The notes: generated by a model from the sequence alone, not told the origin. A stretch of 64,000 bases of DNA from Paraglaciecola sp030730205 (GCF_052119645.1 NZ_JBGQOM010000014.1:59028-123027), one strand, 5' to 3'. Positions 54,125-63,235 are shown, counted from the first letter of the stretch. Numbers and translations are program-made.

Positions 54125-55204
54125 TTAGGCCTTGTCCTCGCGATTTAATCCGGGGCAACCGAAACTGATGCCCAAGGCCAGAGCACTGTTTAAGGTGGTA
54201 TCAGACAAAGTAAGGCCTCTACTTTGATTGGCCACTTGCGCTAACGATACACTGGTTAAACGATTGTTTTGCTGCACAACCACTCGCCCATATTTGTGCT
54301 GAGCAACTAAATCGGCCGCATAGCGCCCCACATTCGTGGCAAATATCCGGTCACTGGCGTTAGGTGAGCCGCCTCTTTGAATGTGGCCCAAGGATGTAGA
54401 GCGAACCTCTGCTTGTAAATGCTGCTCCAGTTGTTGTTTTAATCGTTCACCAATGCCGCCGAGTCTAATGGGCTCTGGGCTATTTTCAACGTGCTGCTGA
54501 ACGCTTAAGGTGCCATCTTTAGCCGTAGCGCCTTCAGCCACCACGATAATAGAGTATTGTTGATCGCTTGCTCGTAACTTGCATGCACGCACTACTTCAT
54601 CGATTTCATAGGGAAATTCAGGCAGTAAAATCACGTCAGCTCCACCCGCAACGCCTGCATATAGGGCTATCCAGCCTGCATACCGGCCCATGGTTTCGAG
54701 GATCATAACTCGTTTGTGAGAGTGTCCCGTAGTACGCAAGCGATCAAGTCCATCGGTGACAATCGACACTGCAGTATCAAAACCAAAGGTTCGTTCTGTG
54801 CACATTAGGTCGTTGTCGATGGTTTTTGGCACACCCACTATTTTCATACCGAGTTTAGATAGCTCGTAAGCAATAGACATCGATCCATCACCGCCAATGA
54901 CTACAACAGCATCTAGTGCTAACTCATGGTAGTACTCAACAACAGCAACTGAACAATCTTTGCCCTTGTAGTTAAAGGGACTCGCTTTATTGCTGGTACC
55001 TAAGATAGTGCCGCCTAAGGACAAAATACCGCTACAGTCACTGTAGGTAAGCGGTCTTACGCGGCGCTCAATTAAGCCAGCGAATCCATCTTCAATACCT
55101 ACGATCTCGGCTTGTTCATTCAGCAACAAGGATTTGGCCACCGCTCTGATGGCTGCATTTAAACCCTGACAATCTCCACCGCCGGTGAGAATACCAACAC
55201 GCAT
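54125..55204 (-). CDS. 6-phosphofructokinase (ATP-type catalytic Gly with PPi-clade Lys)
   Basis: A 359-residue PfkA-superfamily kinase. Opening ILTGGGDCQGLNAAIR, GGDGS at 104-108 and PKTIDND at 126-132, with the catalytic Asp in the latter. Gly107 favours ATP over PPi (PPi enzymes have Asp), whereas Lys127 is the residue found in the PPi-related clade, the combination of group III ATP-PFKs. It lies 17 bp after ldhA in one operon, coupling glycolytic entry to lactate formation. Confidence 0.9.
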   Translation of the reverse strand: MRVGILTGGGDCQGLNAAIRAVAKSLLLNEQAEIVGIEDGFAGLIERRVRPLTYSDCSGILSLGGTILGTSNKASPFNYKGKDCSVAVVEYYHELALDAVVVIGGDGSMSIAYELSKLGMKIVGVPKTIDNDLMCTERTFGFDTAVSIVTDGLDRLRTTGHSHKRVMILETMGRYAGWIALYAGVAGGADVILLPEFPYEIDEVVRACKLRASDQQYSIIVVAEGATAKDGTLSVQQHVENSPEPIRLGGIGERLKQQLEQHLQAEVRSTSLGHIQRGGSPNASDRIFATNVGRYAADLVAQHKYGRVVVQQNNRLTSVSLAQVANQSRGLTLSDTTLNSALALGISFGCPGLNREDKA

Positions 55205-55221
55205 GTTTTTGTCTCCTTAAC

Positions 55222-56214
55222 TTATAGTGTGACTTCGTTTCGGATGAGACCTTGCTGGGCAAAATCAGTGATATTTGTTAGGGTCACTTGTGCAATTTTT
55301 TGCATGGCTTCTTCGGTAAAAAAAGCCTGATGGCTGGTGACAATCACATTTGGAAAGGTTAATAGGCGAGAGAGCTGATCGTCTTGGATTACACTGTCAG
55401 AAAAGTCTTCAAAAAATAAGGCTTCTTCTTCTTCGTAAACGTCCAAGCCCAACAAGCCAACCTTGCCTTGTTTAAGCGCTTTTATAATGGCTTTGGTATC
55501 AATCAATTTACCGCGACTGGTATTAATAATGGTAACTCCGTCTTGCATCAGCTCAAGTGACTCATGATTAATCAGGTGCTGGGTCGCATCATTCAAAGGG
55601 CAGTGCAAGGAAATAATACTTGATTGCGCAAATAGGCTTTCTAGGCTGACATATTCAACGCCTTTCTCCTGACATTCTTCGTCTACACACACATCATAGG
55701 CAAGCACTCTGCAGCCAAAACCTACCATAATATTAATGAAACATTGCCCAATTTTACCGGTACCAATAACGCCTACCGTTTTACCATGTAGGTCAAAGCC
55801 CATTAAGTTATGCAAAGAAAAATCACCTTCGCGTACTCGATTAAACGCACGGTGAATTTTTCTGTTTAAGCAAAGTAGTAAGCCAGCTGCGTGCTCAGCA
55901 ACGGCGTAAGGAGAATATGTTGGCACTCTAACCACTGGCAAACCTAAGGTTTTGGCAGCAGAAAGGTCGACGTGATTGAATCCGGCCGAACGCAGCGCAA
56001 TTAACCTTACCCCTTGGTTTTTTAAAGTCGTAAGTACGTCGGCATCAAGTTTGTCATTAATAAACGCACAAACGACCTCTTCGTCCTGAATGAGCTTGGC
56101 GGTTTCTAGATTCAAATGAGCTGAAATGTAGTGAATGTCATGACCATGAGTCAAATTGACCTGATTAAAATAACGCTGGTCGTAAGGCTTGGTATTATAG
56201 AATGCAATTTTCAC
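55222..56214 (-). CDS. ldhA: D-lactate dehydrogenase (fermentative, LdhA type)
   Basis: A 330-residue NAD-dependent D-2-hydroxyacid dehydrogenase. NAD motif GVIGTGKIGQCF (near 150), catalytic Arg in LIALRSAGFNHVD, Glu in GLLGLDVYEEE and His in VTSHQAFFTEEA (near 296). Sequence and length match E. coli LdhA, which reduces pyruvate to D-lactate under oxygen limitation. It is first in the ldhA-pfk operon. Confidence 0.92.
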   Translation of the reverse strand: MKIAFYNTKPYDQRYFNQVNLTHGHDIHYISAHLNLETAKLIQDEEVVCAFINDKLDADVLTTLKNQGVRLIALRSAGFNHVDLSAAKTLGLPVVRVPTYSPYAVAEHAAGLLLCLNRKIHRAFNRVREGDFSLHNLMGFDLHGKTVGVIGTGKIGQCFINIMVGFGCRVLAYDVCVDEECQEKGVEYVSLESLFAQSSIISLHCPLNDATQHLINHESLELMQDGVTIINTSRGKLIDTKAIIKALKQGKVGLLGLDVYEEEEALFFEDFSDSVIQDDQLSRLLTFPNVIVTSHQAFFTEEAMQKIAQVTLTNITDFAQQGLIRNEVTL

Positions 56215-56512
56215 AATTTATTCCCTCAAGTAATGATATGAACGTTAGCAAGGTAGTGTAGAGCAAAGAGTTAACTAAACATTGACTTAAGACAAGTCTA
56301 TACGACATTGTTGAGGGTATTGTGCTAATGGGTGATTAATTTCAGCCAGTTGTCTTGGCATGAGTAGAGTTGTTTGATGGGGGAATTGAGAACGCTATAC
56401 TGATGCAGTTAAAATACTGCGCTAAGCAGCAGCTTAAAATATGTAACTAGTTGAAACCAATTGGCAAATTTACGCTCTTACTGTTGTTATTCTATCTATT
56501 TGGGGAAGCTAT

Positions 56513-56740
56513 ATGCATAAATTACATCACTACCTCATGATCGCTTTAACGATTTTTGCCGCTATTTTTATTTTACAAAATATGCAGATCGTGGAGGTCG
56601 ATATTTTGTTTTGGCAAATCAATATGCCCTCTGCCTTGTTGATTGCTGTGGTACTGGCAATCGGGGTGTTGTTTGGTTTACTGCTGCGTTTTGGAAAACA
56701 CAAAGAAAAAGCAGCAGCGAAAGAGCCCGAACGTGATTGA
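56513..56740 (+). CDS. LapA-family (DUF1049) small membrane protein
   Basis: 75 residues with two membrane helices (about 8-26 and 42-61) joined by the family segment NMQIVEVDILFWQINMPSAL. The tail is Lys/Glu-rich. GGGG precedes the ATG at five bases. Related to LapA/YciS, which works with LapB in LPS control; no lapB is nearby. Confidence 0.88.
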   Translation: MHKLHHYLMIALTIFAAIFILQNMQIVEVDILFWQINMPSALLIAVVLAIGVLFGLLLRFGKHKEKAAAKEPERD

Positions 56741-56750
56741 TAGTGGCTTG

Positions 56751-57818
56751 CTACAGCCATTTACGTTTTCTAAAGAACACTAACATACCTATTATCATAC
56801 TTAACATGACTAACCACACGCCGATATAACCGTAAGGTGAGGCTAATTCTGGCATGTTAAAGGGCCCGGCACGTTGATCGAAATTCATCCCATAAATACC
56901 CACCACAAAGGTGGGTGGGATAAACAAGGTGGCAATGATGGTCAGCACCCGCATGACTTCATTTAATTTAAGGCTTACTACACTCATATAGAGTTCCATC
57001 AGTCCGTTGGTCATTTCATGATAGGTTTCGATTAATTCTAAAATTGAAATGCTGTGATCATAGCAATCGCGTAAAAATAATTTGGTATCTGGCTCAATTA
57101 AATTGGACGTATCATCGCGCAATAAAGCGTTTACAAGTTCGCGCTGTGGCCAAATTTGTCGGCGCAGAAGTAGGACTTCACGGCGCAGTTGATGAATTTT
57201 GTGCAAGATAAGCTTGTCATGATTTTCGAGCAGTAATTCCTCAGTCGCATCAATCCGGTCAGCATACCGTTCTAACACCGGAAACCCCCAATCAATCACG
57301 GTATCAATTAGGCTGTAAAATAAATAGTCGGCCTTGCGTTTACGAATGCGGCTATTTGCCATATTCAAGCGGCTATTTACACCGGCAAACGGATTGAAGT
57401 TTCCGCCACAAAACGAAATCACGGTATTCTTTTTTAAAAACACACTAATTTGCTGCAGATTAACACTGTCTTGTGATTGCAGGGGTAGGGTGAGGATGAC
57501 AAATATTTGCTCTTCTTGAATCTCTATTTTAGGACGCTGCCCCTTATTTGCTACATCTTCAATAAACAACTCGTGGATGCCAAAGTCATAAGCTAATTGG
57601 GTAAGGGTGGTCTTATCTGGATCCCCTTGCACATGCACCCAGGTTATATTGTCGTTATTGATAAATTGCGTACATTGCTGAGTAGAAAAGTCTTGGGTTT
57701 CGACTACATGATTGTCGTTGTAGTCAAATAAAGTAATGGCGAGTTCACCTTTTGGTTGTTCATGGATAAAACCAGGCTGAGAACCAGGTTGATTATATTG
57801 TTTACGAAATAGTTTCAT
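56751..57818 (-). CDS. corA: CorA-family Mg2+/Co2+ (or Zn2+) transporter
   Basis: A 355-residue CorA-type channel with an N-terminal cytosolic domain, a long alpha7 helix and two C-terminal helices, the first ending in the signature GMN (VVGIYGMNF). GAGG lies seven bases before the ATG at 57818, which is preferred over a longer upstream frame with no family similarity. The start overlaps the end of mtfA by 17 bp, implying coupled translation. Closer to the ZntB/CorA side branch; exact ion unknown. Confidence 0.88.
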   Translation of the reverse strand: MKLFRKQYNQPGSQPGFIHEQPKGELAITLFDYNDNHVVETQDFSTQQCTQFINNDNITWVHVQGDPDKTTLTQLAYDFGIHELFIEDVANKGQRPKIEIQEEQIFVILTLPLQSQDSVNLQQISVFLKKNTVISFCGGNFNPFAGVNSRLNMANSRIRKRKADYLFYSLIDTVIDWGFPVLERYADRIDATEELLLENHDKLILHKIHQLRREVLLLRRQIWPQRELVNALLRDDTSNLIEPDTKLFLRDCYDHSISILELIETYHEMTNGLMELYMSVVSLKLNEVMRVLTIIATLFIPPTFVVGIYGMNFDQRAGPFNMPELASPYGYIGVWLVMLSMIIGMLVFFRKRKWL

Positions 57819-58680
57819 CGTTTTCCTCAGTGCTCTTTTCAGTAAGCCATGTGATCGGGTCAAGCATGTAACATGCCTTAAATTGCTCATATAAAGCGGG
57901 ATGTAAGCGCCGCAACTGCTGGGGTTTTTCAAAAAATGTCTCAGTGACCACGGCAAAAAACTCGGGGGGTGAGCTTGCTCCGTAACTGTCGATCACATCA
58001 TCAAAACCGTCGATCATTTTATGTTGAAGCAAGCTAAACTCGGCATTTAGCACGTCAGACCAAGCCTTGTATTGCGTATGGGTAGGGAGGATTGGCAAAC
58101 CATCCATCGAGGCGTTTTCTTCATCTAGTTTGTGAGCAAATTCGTGCATGACTACATTGTGGCCATCACGGCGGTCTCGCGCCCCTTGCAGTACATGGTC
58201 CCAAGCCAAAATCACCGGGCCTCGATGCCAAGATTCGCCCGCTCTTATGCTACTGCTATTTATCTCTAACAAGCCCTCTTTACGCACACTGTTAGCCAGG
58301 TATGTTTCGGGGTAAACCAATATGCTACGAAAACCCGGATAATAATCACCCGGGCGATTCATAATAAGTAAACAGGCCTGCGCCGCAATCAATACCTTTA
58401 CCCTTTCGTTAACGGTAAAACCATTGCGGCCAACGATGTCTTTTTCCTCTAAAAATACATGCATGTGCCCCAGTAGTGTCTGTTGCAATGCTGAGGGGAG
58501 TTTGCTAAACAGCGCAAAGTCATGTTGTAAGATAGCGAGCCACTGCGCTGAGGAGGGGGTTTGTCTGAGTATTTCTCGCCTGGCATCTCGTTTAGCCTTG
58601 CGCCATTTTTCGATATATATCCATAGCAGCATCACTACCAGAGGTATGCTCAGTAGGCAGTAAATTACAGTTTGTCGCAT
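57802..58680 (-). CDS. mtfA: MtfA-type zinc peptidase (DUF980)
   Basis: A 292-residue protein with an N-terminal membrane segment (about residues 5-21) and the gluzincin motif HEFAHKLDEENASMDG near 178, diagnostic for MtfA (YeeI). In E. coli MtfA is a peptidase that interacts with the Mlc repressor. The extra N-terminal anchor differs from E. coli MtfA, which is soluble. Overlaps corA. Confidence 0.9.
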   Translation of the reverse strand: MRQTVIYCLLSIPLVVMLLWIYIEKWRKAKRDARREILRQTPSSAQWLAILQHDFALFSKLPSALQQTLLGHMHVFLEEKDIVGRNGFTVNERVKVLIAAQACLLIMNRPGDYYPGFRSILVYPETYLANSVRKEGLLEINSSSIRAGESWHRGPVILAWDHVLQGARDRRDGHNVVMHEFAHKLDEENASMDGLPILPTHTQYKAWSDVLNAEFSLLQHKMIDGFDDVIDSYGASSPPEFFAVVTETFFEKPQQLRRLHPALYEQFKACYMLDPITWLTEKSTEENDETIS

Positions 58681-58846
58681 AGCTCGTCTTTTAAATGCTC
58701 AAATCAGCGTCTAGCATAACAAGTTAGCTGATGTTGAGCCTTAAAATTTCGATGTAATTTGGGGCGCTAATTGTCAACAATGATGTCTGTCATATCATTG
58801 CTTTCTTACCACGCTTTAGCGACGTTAAATCAAGGCTTTGAGAAGT

Positions 58847-59380
58847 TTAAGCATGAGCAAGTGATAAACGGTATTTAAGTAAGCGGCTATCCTCAGGCAT
58901 TTTTTCACAGCTCATGCCTAACGCTTTGGCCAAACGGTGCATCGCGGTATTTGAGGATAAATCGATTGAAAATAACGCGCTGATCCCATTGTGTTGAGCG
59001 TAAGTTATTAACGGTTTCATCAATAACTGAGCAAGGCCATGATGTTGCCATTCATCAGCCACGGTAATGGCCATTTCACTTTCGTTTGAGTCAGGTTCAC
59101 AAGCGTAGCGACTCACCCCAATTTGTTGCTCTTTGTTGTCATGTAAAATGGTTGCAATAAAGGCCATAGCGTTTTTTCCATCAATGTCACAGAGGCGCGC
59201 TAACATCTTAGGGGACAGATCGTTAATCCCTTCTAAAAAGCGATTATGTTTTGTCTCAAAAGAGAGATTGTGCACAAAATTTGATTCTAACTCTGCATCT
59301 TCTTTGGTCATTGGGCGAATAGTGACTTCAGTATTCGCAATAGTATGGTGGGTATGAACGACGGTATTTAAGGTCAACAT
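58847..59380 (-). CDS. GNAT acetyltransferase, Pat-like domain
   Basis: 177 residues. The segment IRPMTKEDAELESNFVHNLS and the following ARLCDIDGKNAMAFIAT resemble the GNAT domain found at the C terminus of the protein lysine acetyltransferase Pat/YfiQ. The acetyl-CoA region is around ITVADEWQHHGLAQLLMKPL. It may acetylate proteins in response to stress. A half-matching FNR-like site (TTGCCTTAGATCAA) lies 60 bp upstream. Confidence 0.83.
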   Translation of the reverse strand: MLTLNTVVHTHHTIANTEVTIRPMTKEDAELESNFVHNLSFETKHNRFLEGINDLSPKMLARLCDIDGKNAMAFIATILHDNKEQQIGVSRYACEPDSNESEMAITVADEWQHHGLAQLLMKPLITYAQHNGISALFSIDLSSNTAMHRLAKALGMSCEKMPEDSRLLKYRLSLAHA

Positions 59381-59602
59381 GGCGATTCCTTTTAGCGTTA
59401 TTTGAAGTCATAAACATACACCTGACCCTTAGGCTGTTATTGCCTTAGATCAACAAAGTGGCTGATGAGTAAACAAAGAGAATCAGCGTGTAATAATTAA
59501 AGGTGTTGCTGAAATTCAAGCCTTACGCGATGCAAACCACAAAGGCGTAAGCAGCCCAGAGTAAAAAGGGCTGGGCAAAATAGTCGTGAGGTGTCGTTAA
59601 TC

Positions 59603-59794
59603 TTATCTGGTTAATAGGGCGTCGATTTTAAGCTCGGCGGCATACCAGTCATCCGTTTCATTGCCATTACTGAATTTTCGCTCTTGGGCCAAAGAGTAGG
59701 CTTCGGCCGCTATTAATTGGTGACGGTGTTGCTCTCTCTCATTGGTCATCACTTTGTTACTTGCTTGGGTCTTTTTTAAGGTGGCGTTACTCAT
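59603..59794 (-). CDS. DUF2934 protein
   Basis: 63 residues containing the DUF2934 core EAYSLAQERKFSNGNETDDWYAAE (aromatic-Gly-acidic-Trp pattern) at about 31-54. Members are small, hydrophilic and of unknown function, often beside stress genes, which fits the neighbours here. Confidence 0.8.
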   Translation of the reverse strand: MSNATLKKTQASNKVMTNEREQHRHQLIAAEAYSLAQERKFSNGNETDDWYAAELKIDALLTR

Positions 59795-59943
59795 CGTAGT
59801 CTCCGAACATAAGGTGTTACTTTGCTCTCACGCTGGCATAACGTTGCAAAGCACTAACACTATAAGCCCAATACTACCTAGCCTCTGTGCTGCAACGCAC
59901 AAAGGCCATTCGTCAAATGCCATGCTGTTATTCATAGGCAGGC

Positions 59944-61176
59944 TTATAATTTGCGTGAGACGCCTTTCTTGATCCTGTCTCTGTGAGCCGGCGCCACATA
60001 CACTTCAACCGTGGTTTTGACACTTGCATGGCCTAATTCAACGGCTAACATAGTTTCATTGATTTCAGACAAGGCTTGTGTGGCGCCAGTATGCCTTAAC
60101 CAATGGGATGATGCGCCAGCTATAGCATGGGCCTGTTGGTTTTTTCCTAATGATTTCAGAGATTTAATCACTAAATCAAAGGCCTCTTCAACCATGTTGT
60201 TTAGGCTATCTTGATGCAATGCCTGACCGGTTTTAAACGAGGGCATGATAGGCATGGTTTCATCTATATGGGGCAGGGGGCTGAGCCCTAAGGATTCACG
60301 ATAACGTATTAAGACATGGTCAATAAATTCATCAGGAACGGTGACTAAACGCTGTTTTTTACCCTTACCAATGACGTTTAATACCCAGCCTTCACCACTT
60401 GGATCTTGTGAAAAATGGCCAAATACCGGTACACAATAATCGCGACTCGCTAGCTCTGAAATACGTAAAAAGAGGACTTTTAAGGTCAATACTAAAAAGC
60501 GATGCCTTTCATAGAGGGGATTTTCATCAGCGGCCTGAGTAAGTGAATCAACAAATAATTGCCAGGTTTCATCATCTAGCGTGTGCGGTGGTTTGTAGAT
60601 TTTGCCTTTAACGAGGTATTTACAGCTTTTTTTAACTAGGCTAACCGGATTACGGCTAATTAACTCAGTTTCCCATAATTCTTTAAAAAAAATGTTTAAA
60701 GAGGCATAAGAATTTTGCAAGGACGTTTGATTTAAGCTGTAAGCCTGTTTTGGTTTTGTGATGTTTGCGCGCTCTGGTGCAATAAATTCATTGGTTTTGC
60801 GATTCGCTTTAGCTCCGCGCAATACAAAGGGTCGCCAGGCTTCATTAACTAAACGCACATCAGAATCGGGTTTGGCTTTATAACGACTGGCAATAGTGTT
60901 GTCAGCTATTAAGCGTTTTGGTGGAGACCACAGCCAATCGATGTAATCGCGAATATCTTCAATGGTCGATTTCAGTACAGACTTATTCTTTTCATTCCAG
61001 CAAAACAATACGTAACGCTCGGCTTCATTTCTAAAACGTGTTTGTGTGCCTTTAGCTGAACCGATGACATTTATTAAATAGCTAAGCAAGATATCTAAGT
61101 CTTTGCGTGCTGGAACACCTGATGATTCCATTTTATTGGGTTTTCTTAAACAAAGTGCGGATTTGGCTTGTAGCAA
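59944..61176 (-). CDS. Tyrosine recombinase/integrase, N-terminally shortened copy
   Basis: About 410 codons with a phage-integrase catalytic domain: Arg in LFLRISEL, Lys in GKGKKQR, HWLRHTGAT (HxxR), and GHASVKTTVEVY with the nucleophile Tyr. It shares most residues with the plus-strand recombinase at 61791-63092, matching it from ESSG onward. The first about 35 residues of that protein are replaced by unrelated sequence, the start is a TTG (61176) or an ATG at 61131, and there is no ribosome site. It may be 5'-truncated, so activity is doubtful. Confidence 0.85.
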   Translation of the reverse strand: MLQAKSALCLRKPNKMESSGVPARKDLDILLSYLINVIGSAKGTQTRFRNEAERYVLFCWNEKNKSVLKSTIEDIRDYIDWLWSPPKRLIADNTIASRYKAKPDSDVRLVNEAWRPFVLRGAKANRKTNEFIAPERANITKPKQAYSLNQTSLQNSYASLNIFFKELWETELISRNPVSLVKKSCKYLVKGKIYKPPHTLDDETWQLFVDSLTQAADENPLYERHRFLVLTLKVLFLRISELASRDYCVPVFGHFSQDPSGEGWVLNVIGKGKKQRLVTVPDEFIDHVLIRYRESLGLSPLPHIDETMPIMPSFKTGQALHQDSLNNMVEEAFDLVIKSLKSLGKNQQAHAIAGASSHWLRHTGATQALSEINETMLAVELGHASVKTTVEVYVAPAHRDRIKKGVSRKL

Positions 61177-61376
61177 ATGAGAATCATTTATAAAAGATCA
61201 ATTTACCCCTCAAAACTCACTTGAGCATTCCCAATGCTGAGGCAATAGTTTGATCAATTCTAGGATGATGAGTACCGGTGAAAAGCCCACAGATAAGTTG
61301 AGGCTGTTGAAGCCATAATTTTATCTAAGACTGAGGCTGCAAGCACTAACTTGGAAATACATAATTTAACAAATAG

Positions 61377-61631
61377 CTATTTGTGCTTCACTATTCTCTC
61401 TAGGAACGTTTCCAATTCAAAAGCGTTAAACACTTCTATGTCTCGCTTAGCAAGTGACTTGGCAGTTGATAATGTTACGCCTAACCTATTAGCGATATGT
61501 TTTAACGGAATGCTATCGAAATCTACATGTTTATGTATTTCGATTATTAGCTCATAGCACTTTTTGTTTAAGGTTGCGTTCTCAGATGATCCTGAGGTAA
61601 CTTTAAAGGTGTTGTCATATGCTGAGGTCAT
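61377..61631 (-). CDS. Small HTH (XRE/HTH_37-like) regulator between the recombinases
   Basis: 84 residues. The C-terminal part (LKHIANRLGVTLSTAKSLAKRDIEVFNAFELETFLERI) is a helix-turn-helix of the kind found in antitoxin-like XRE/HTH_37 proteins. It has the same orientation as the shortened recombinase and diverges from the intact one, with the 13-6-13 bp repeat between. Probable repressor of recombinase expression. No ribosome site is visible. Confidence 0.7.
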   Translation of the reverse strand: MTSAYDNTFKVTSGSSENATLNKKCYELIIEIHKHVDFDSIPLKHIANRLGVTLSTAKSLAKRDIEVFNAFELETFLERIVKHK

Positions 61632-61726
61632 TAAGATATTTTTGATGTATCTGCCAATAATTATTAATGCAGTTTATATTAAGGTACTTTGGTTGGCTAT
61701 TTTGACTATCATTTTTAATGAATTAT

Positions 61727-61758
61727 CAATTCGTAATAATTGACATTATTACGAATTG
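61727..61758. repeat. 13-bp inverted repeat with 6-bp spacer (recombinase core-like site or operator)
   Basis: CAATTCGTAATAA and TTATTACGAATTG are perfect inverted arms separated by TTGACA (61740-61745). Arm and spacer sizes resemble tyrosine-recombinase crossover sites such as dif or loxP. The central TTGACA also looks like a -35 element, so it could be the operator/promoter of the recombinase starting 33 bp downstream. Confidence 0.75.
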
Positions 61759-61790
61759 ACTAAGGGTTTATATGAGGGTACAGTACTCTT

Positions 61791-63092
61791 ATGAAATATC
61801 ATCCAATTACCGACACAATTGATCGCCTGCCACAGCAACTTAAGTTATTAGATTCCGCTGAGTTTAAGCACATTTATCCATCTTTGGACGAGTACTTAAA
61901 TCAAATTGAAAGTTCAGGTGTTAACGCCAGAAAAGATTTAAAACTCCTCCTTCGTTTCCTTACTAATGTCATTGGTAATTCAATTGGCACACAAACCCGT
62001 TTTAGAAATGAAGCTGAACGATTTATGTTGTTTTGTTGGACTGAAAAAAACATTTCGGTCCTCAATGCTGACGTTGAAGTGATTCGCAAGTACATTGATT
62101 GGATTTGGTCTCCACCAAAATCGCTCATTTCTGATACTACTATTGCAAGTAGGTATAAATCCAAATCGAAAACGGAAATTCGTTTAGTAAATAAAGATTG
62201 GCGCCCATTTGTGCTAAGACAATCAAAGGCTAATCGTAAAACCAGTGAACTTATCTCTCCTGAGAGAGAGTCGATCAGTAAACCAAAGCAAAATTACAGT
62301 TTAAATCAAACATCCTTGCAGAATTCTTATGCTTCACTAAATATTTTCTTAAAAGAGCTAACGGAATCTGAGCATATGTTACGAAATCCTATTTCTCTGG
62401 TGAAGAAAAGTTGTAAATACTTGGTAAAAGGAAAAATTTATAAACCGCCTCACACATTAGACGATGAAACATGGCAATTGTTTGTAGATACACTGACCGA
62501 AGCCGCTAACGAGGATCCTATTTATGAACGACATAGATTTTTAGTGCTCGCACTCAAAGTATTATTTTTGAGAATTTCAGAGTTATCTAAAAAGGACTAC
62601 TACACACCCACATTTGGTCATTTTAGAGAAGATGCTTCGGGAGAAGGATGGGTTCTAAATGTCATTGGTAAGGGTAAAAAAGAAAGGTTGGTTACTGTAC
62701 CTGATACATTCGTTGACCACGTTTTAATTCGATACAGGGTATATCTTGGCTTATCACCCCTGCCCCATGTTGATGAGAACACACCTATAATGCCTTCATC
62801 AAAGTCAGGCCAAGCGCTTCATCAAGACAGCCTCAACAACATGGTAGAAGAGGCATTTGACTTGGTCATCAAGTCGCTGGTTGCAAAAGACAAAAAGCCA
62901 CAAGCACACGCTATTGCTGGTGCATCTTCTCATTGGTTGAGGCATACCGGGGCTACGCAGGCACTAGATGAAATTAGTGAAACTATGCTTGCAGAGGAAC
63001 TGGGGCACGCAAGCGTTAAAACCACAGTAGAAATTTATGTAGCACCTGCGCATAGAGATCGAATCAAATCCGGCGTTTCAAGAAAGCTTTAA
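61791..63092 (+). CDS. Tyrosine recombinase/integrase, intact copy
   Basis: 433 residues with an N-terminal core-binding domain and a catalytic domain carrying Arg (LFLRISEL), Lys (GKGKKER), HWLRHTGAT, His (ELGHASVK) and Tyr (VEIYVAP), a complete active set. It shares most residues with the head-to-head copy at 59944-61176, but synonymous sites differ widely, so the duplication is old or the two were acquired separately. A 8-6-8 bp dyad (63115-63136) follows the stop. Confidence 0.93.
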   Translation: MKYHPITDTIDRLPQQLKLLDSAEFKHIYPSLDEYLNQIESSGVNARKDLKLLLRFLTNVIGNSIGTQTRFRNEAERFMLFCWTEKNISVLNADVEVIRKYIDWIWSPPKSLISDTTIASRYKSKSKTEIRLVNKDWRPFVLRQSKANRKTSELISPERESISKPKQNYSLNQTSLQNSYASLNIFLKELTESEHMLRNPISLVKKSCKYLVKGKIYKPPHTLDDETWQLFVDTLTEAANEDPIYERHRFLVLALKVLFLRISELSKKDYYTPTFGHFREDASGEGWVLNVIGKGKKERLVTVPDTFVDHVLIRYRVYLGLSPLPHVDENTPIMPSSKSGQALHQDSLNNMVEEAFDLVIKSLVAKDKKPQAHAIAGASSHWLRHTGATQALDEISETMLAEELGHASVKTTVEIYVAPAHRDRIKSGVSRKL

Positions 63093-63114
63093 ATATAATC
63101 AGTGTACGGGGGAA

Positions 63115-63136
63115 ATGGTCGATCGACTTCGACCAT
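63115..63136. repeat. 8-bp inverted repeat with 6-bp spacer downstream of the intact recombinase
   Basis: ATGGTCGA-TCGACT-TCGACCAT, perfect arms, 23 bp after the recombinase stop, no T-run. It shares the 6-bp spacer size with the upstream dyad but not its sequence. Attachment-site remnant or transcript-end hairpin. Confidence 0.5.
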
Positions 63137-63235
63137 AACATGCAGGCATAACACTCTTTTAAATATTTATATACTTAAGAGATGTTAATGTATGTCATTT
63201 GACCATCAACTATAACTTTTAAAGCCGATGATAAT

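Noticed and set aside
56284..56298. Inverted repeat GACTT-AAGAC-AAGTC upstream of ldhA, first taken for an FNR box
   Set aside because: The half-sites differ from TTGAT/ATCAA at several positions, so it is not an FNR site; a different regulator cannot be excluded.
59522..59573. Two adjacent small dyads (CTTACGC/GCGTAAG and CAGCCC/GGGCTG) considered as an integron attC site
   Set aside because: No GTTRRRY core, no cassette array and no integron-type integrase extension in the nearby recombinases; probably ordinary transcript-end hairpins.
59944..63092. Prophage or integrative element spanning the recombinases
   Set aside because: No phage structural, replication or conjugation genes and no direct-repeat ends were found in the window.
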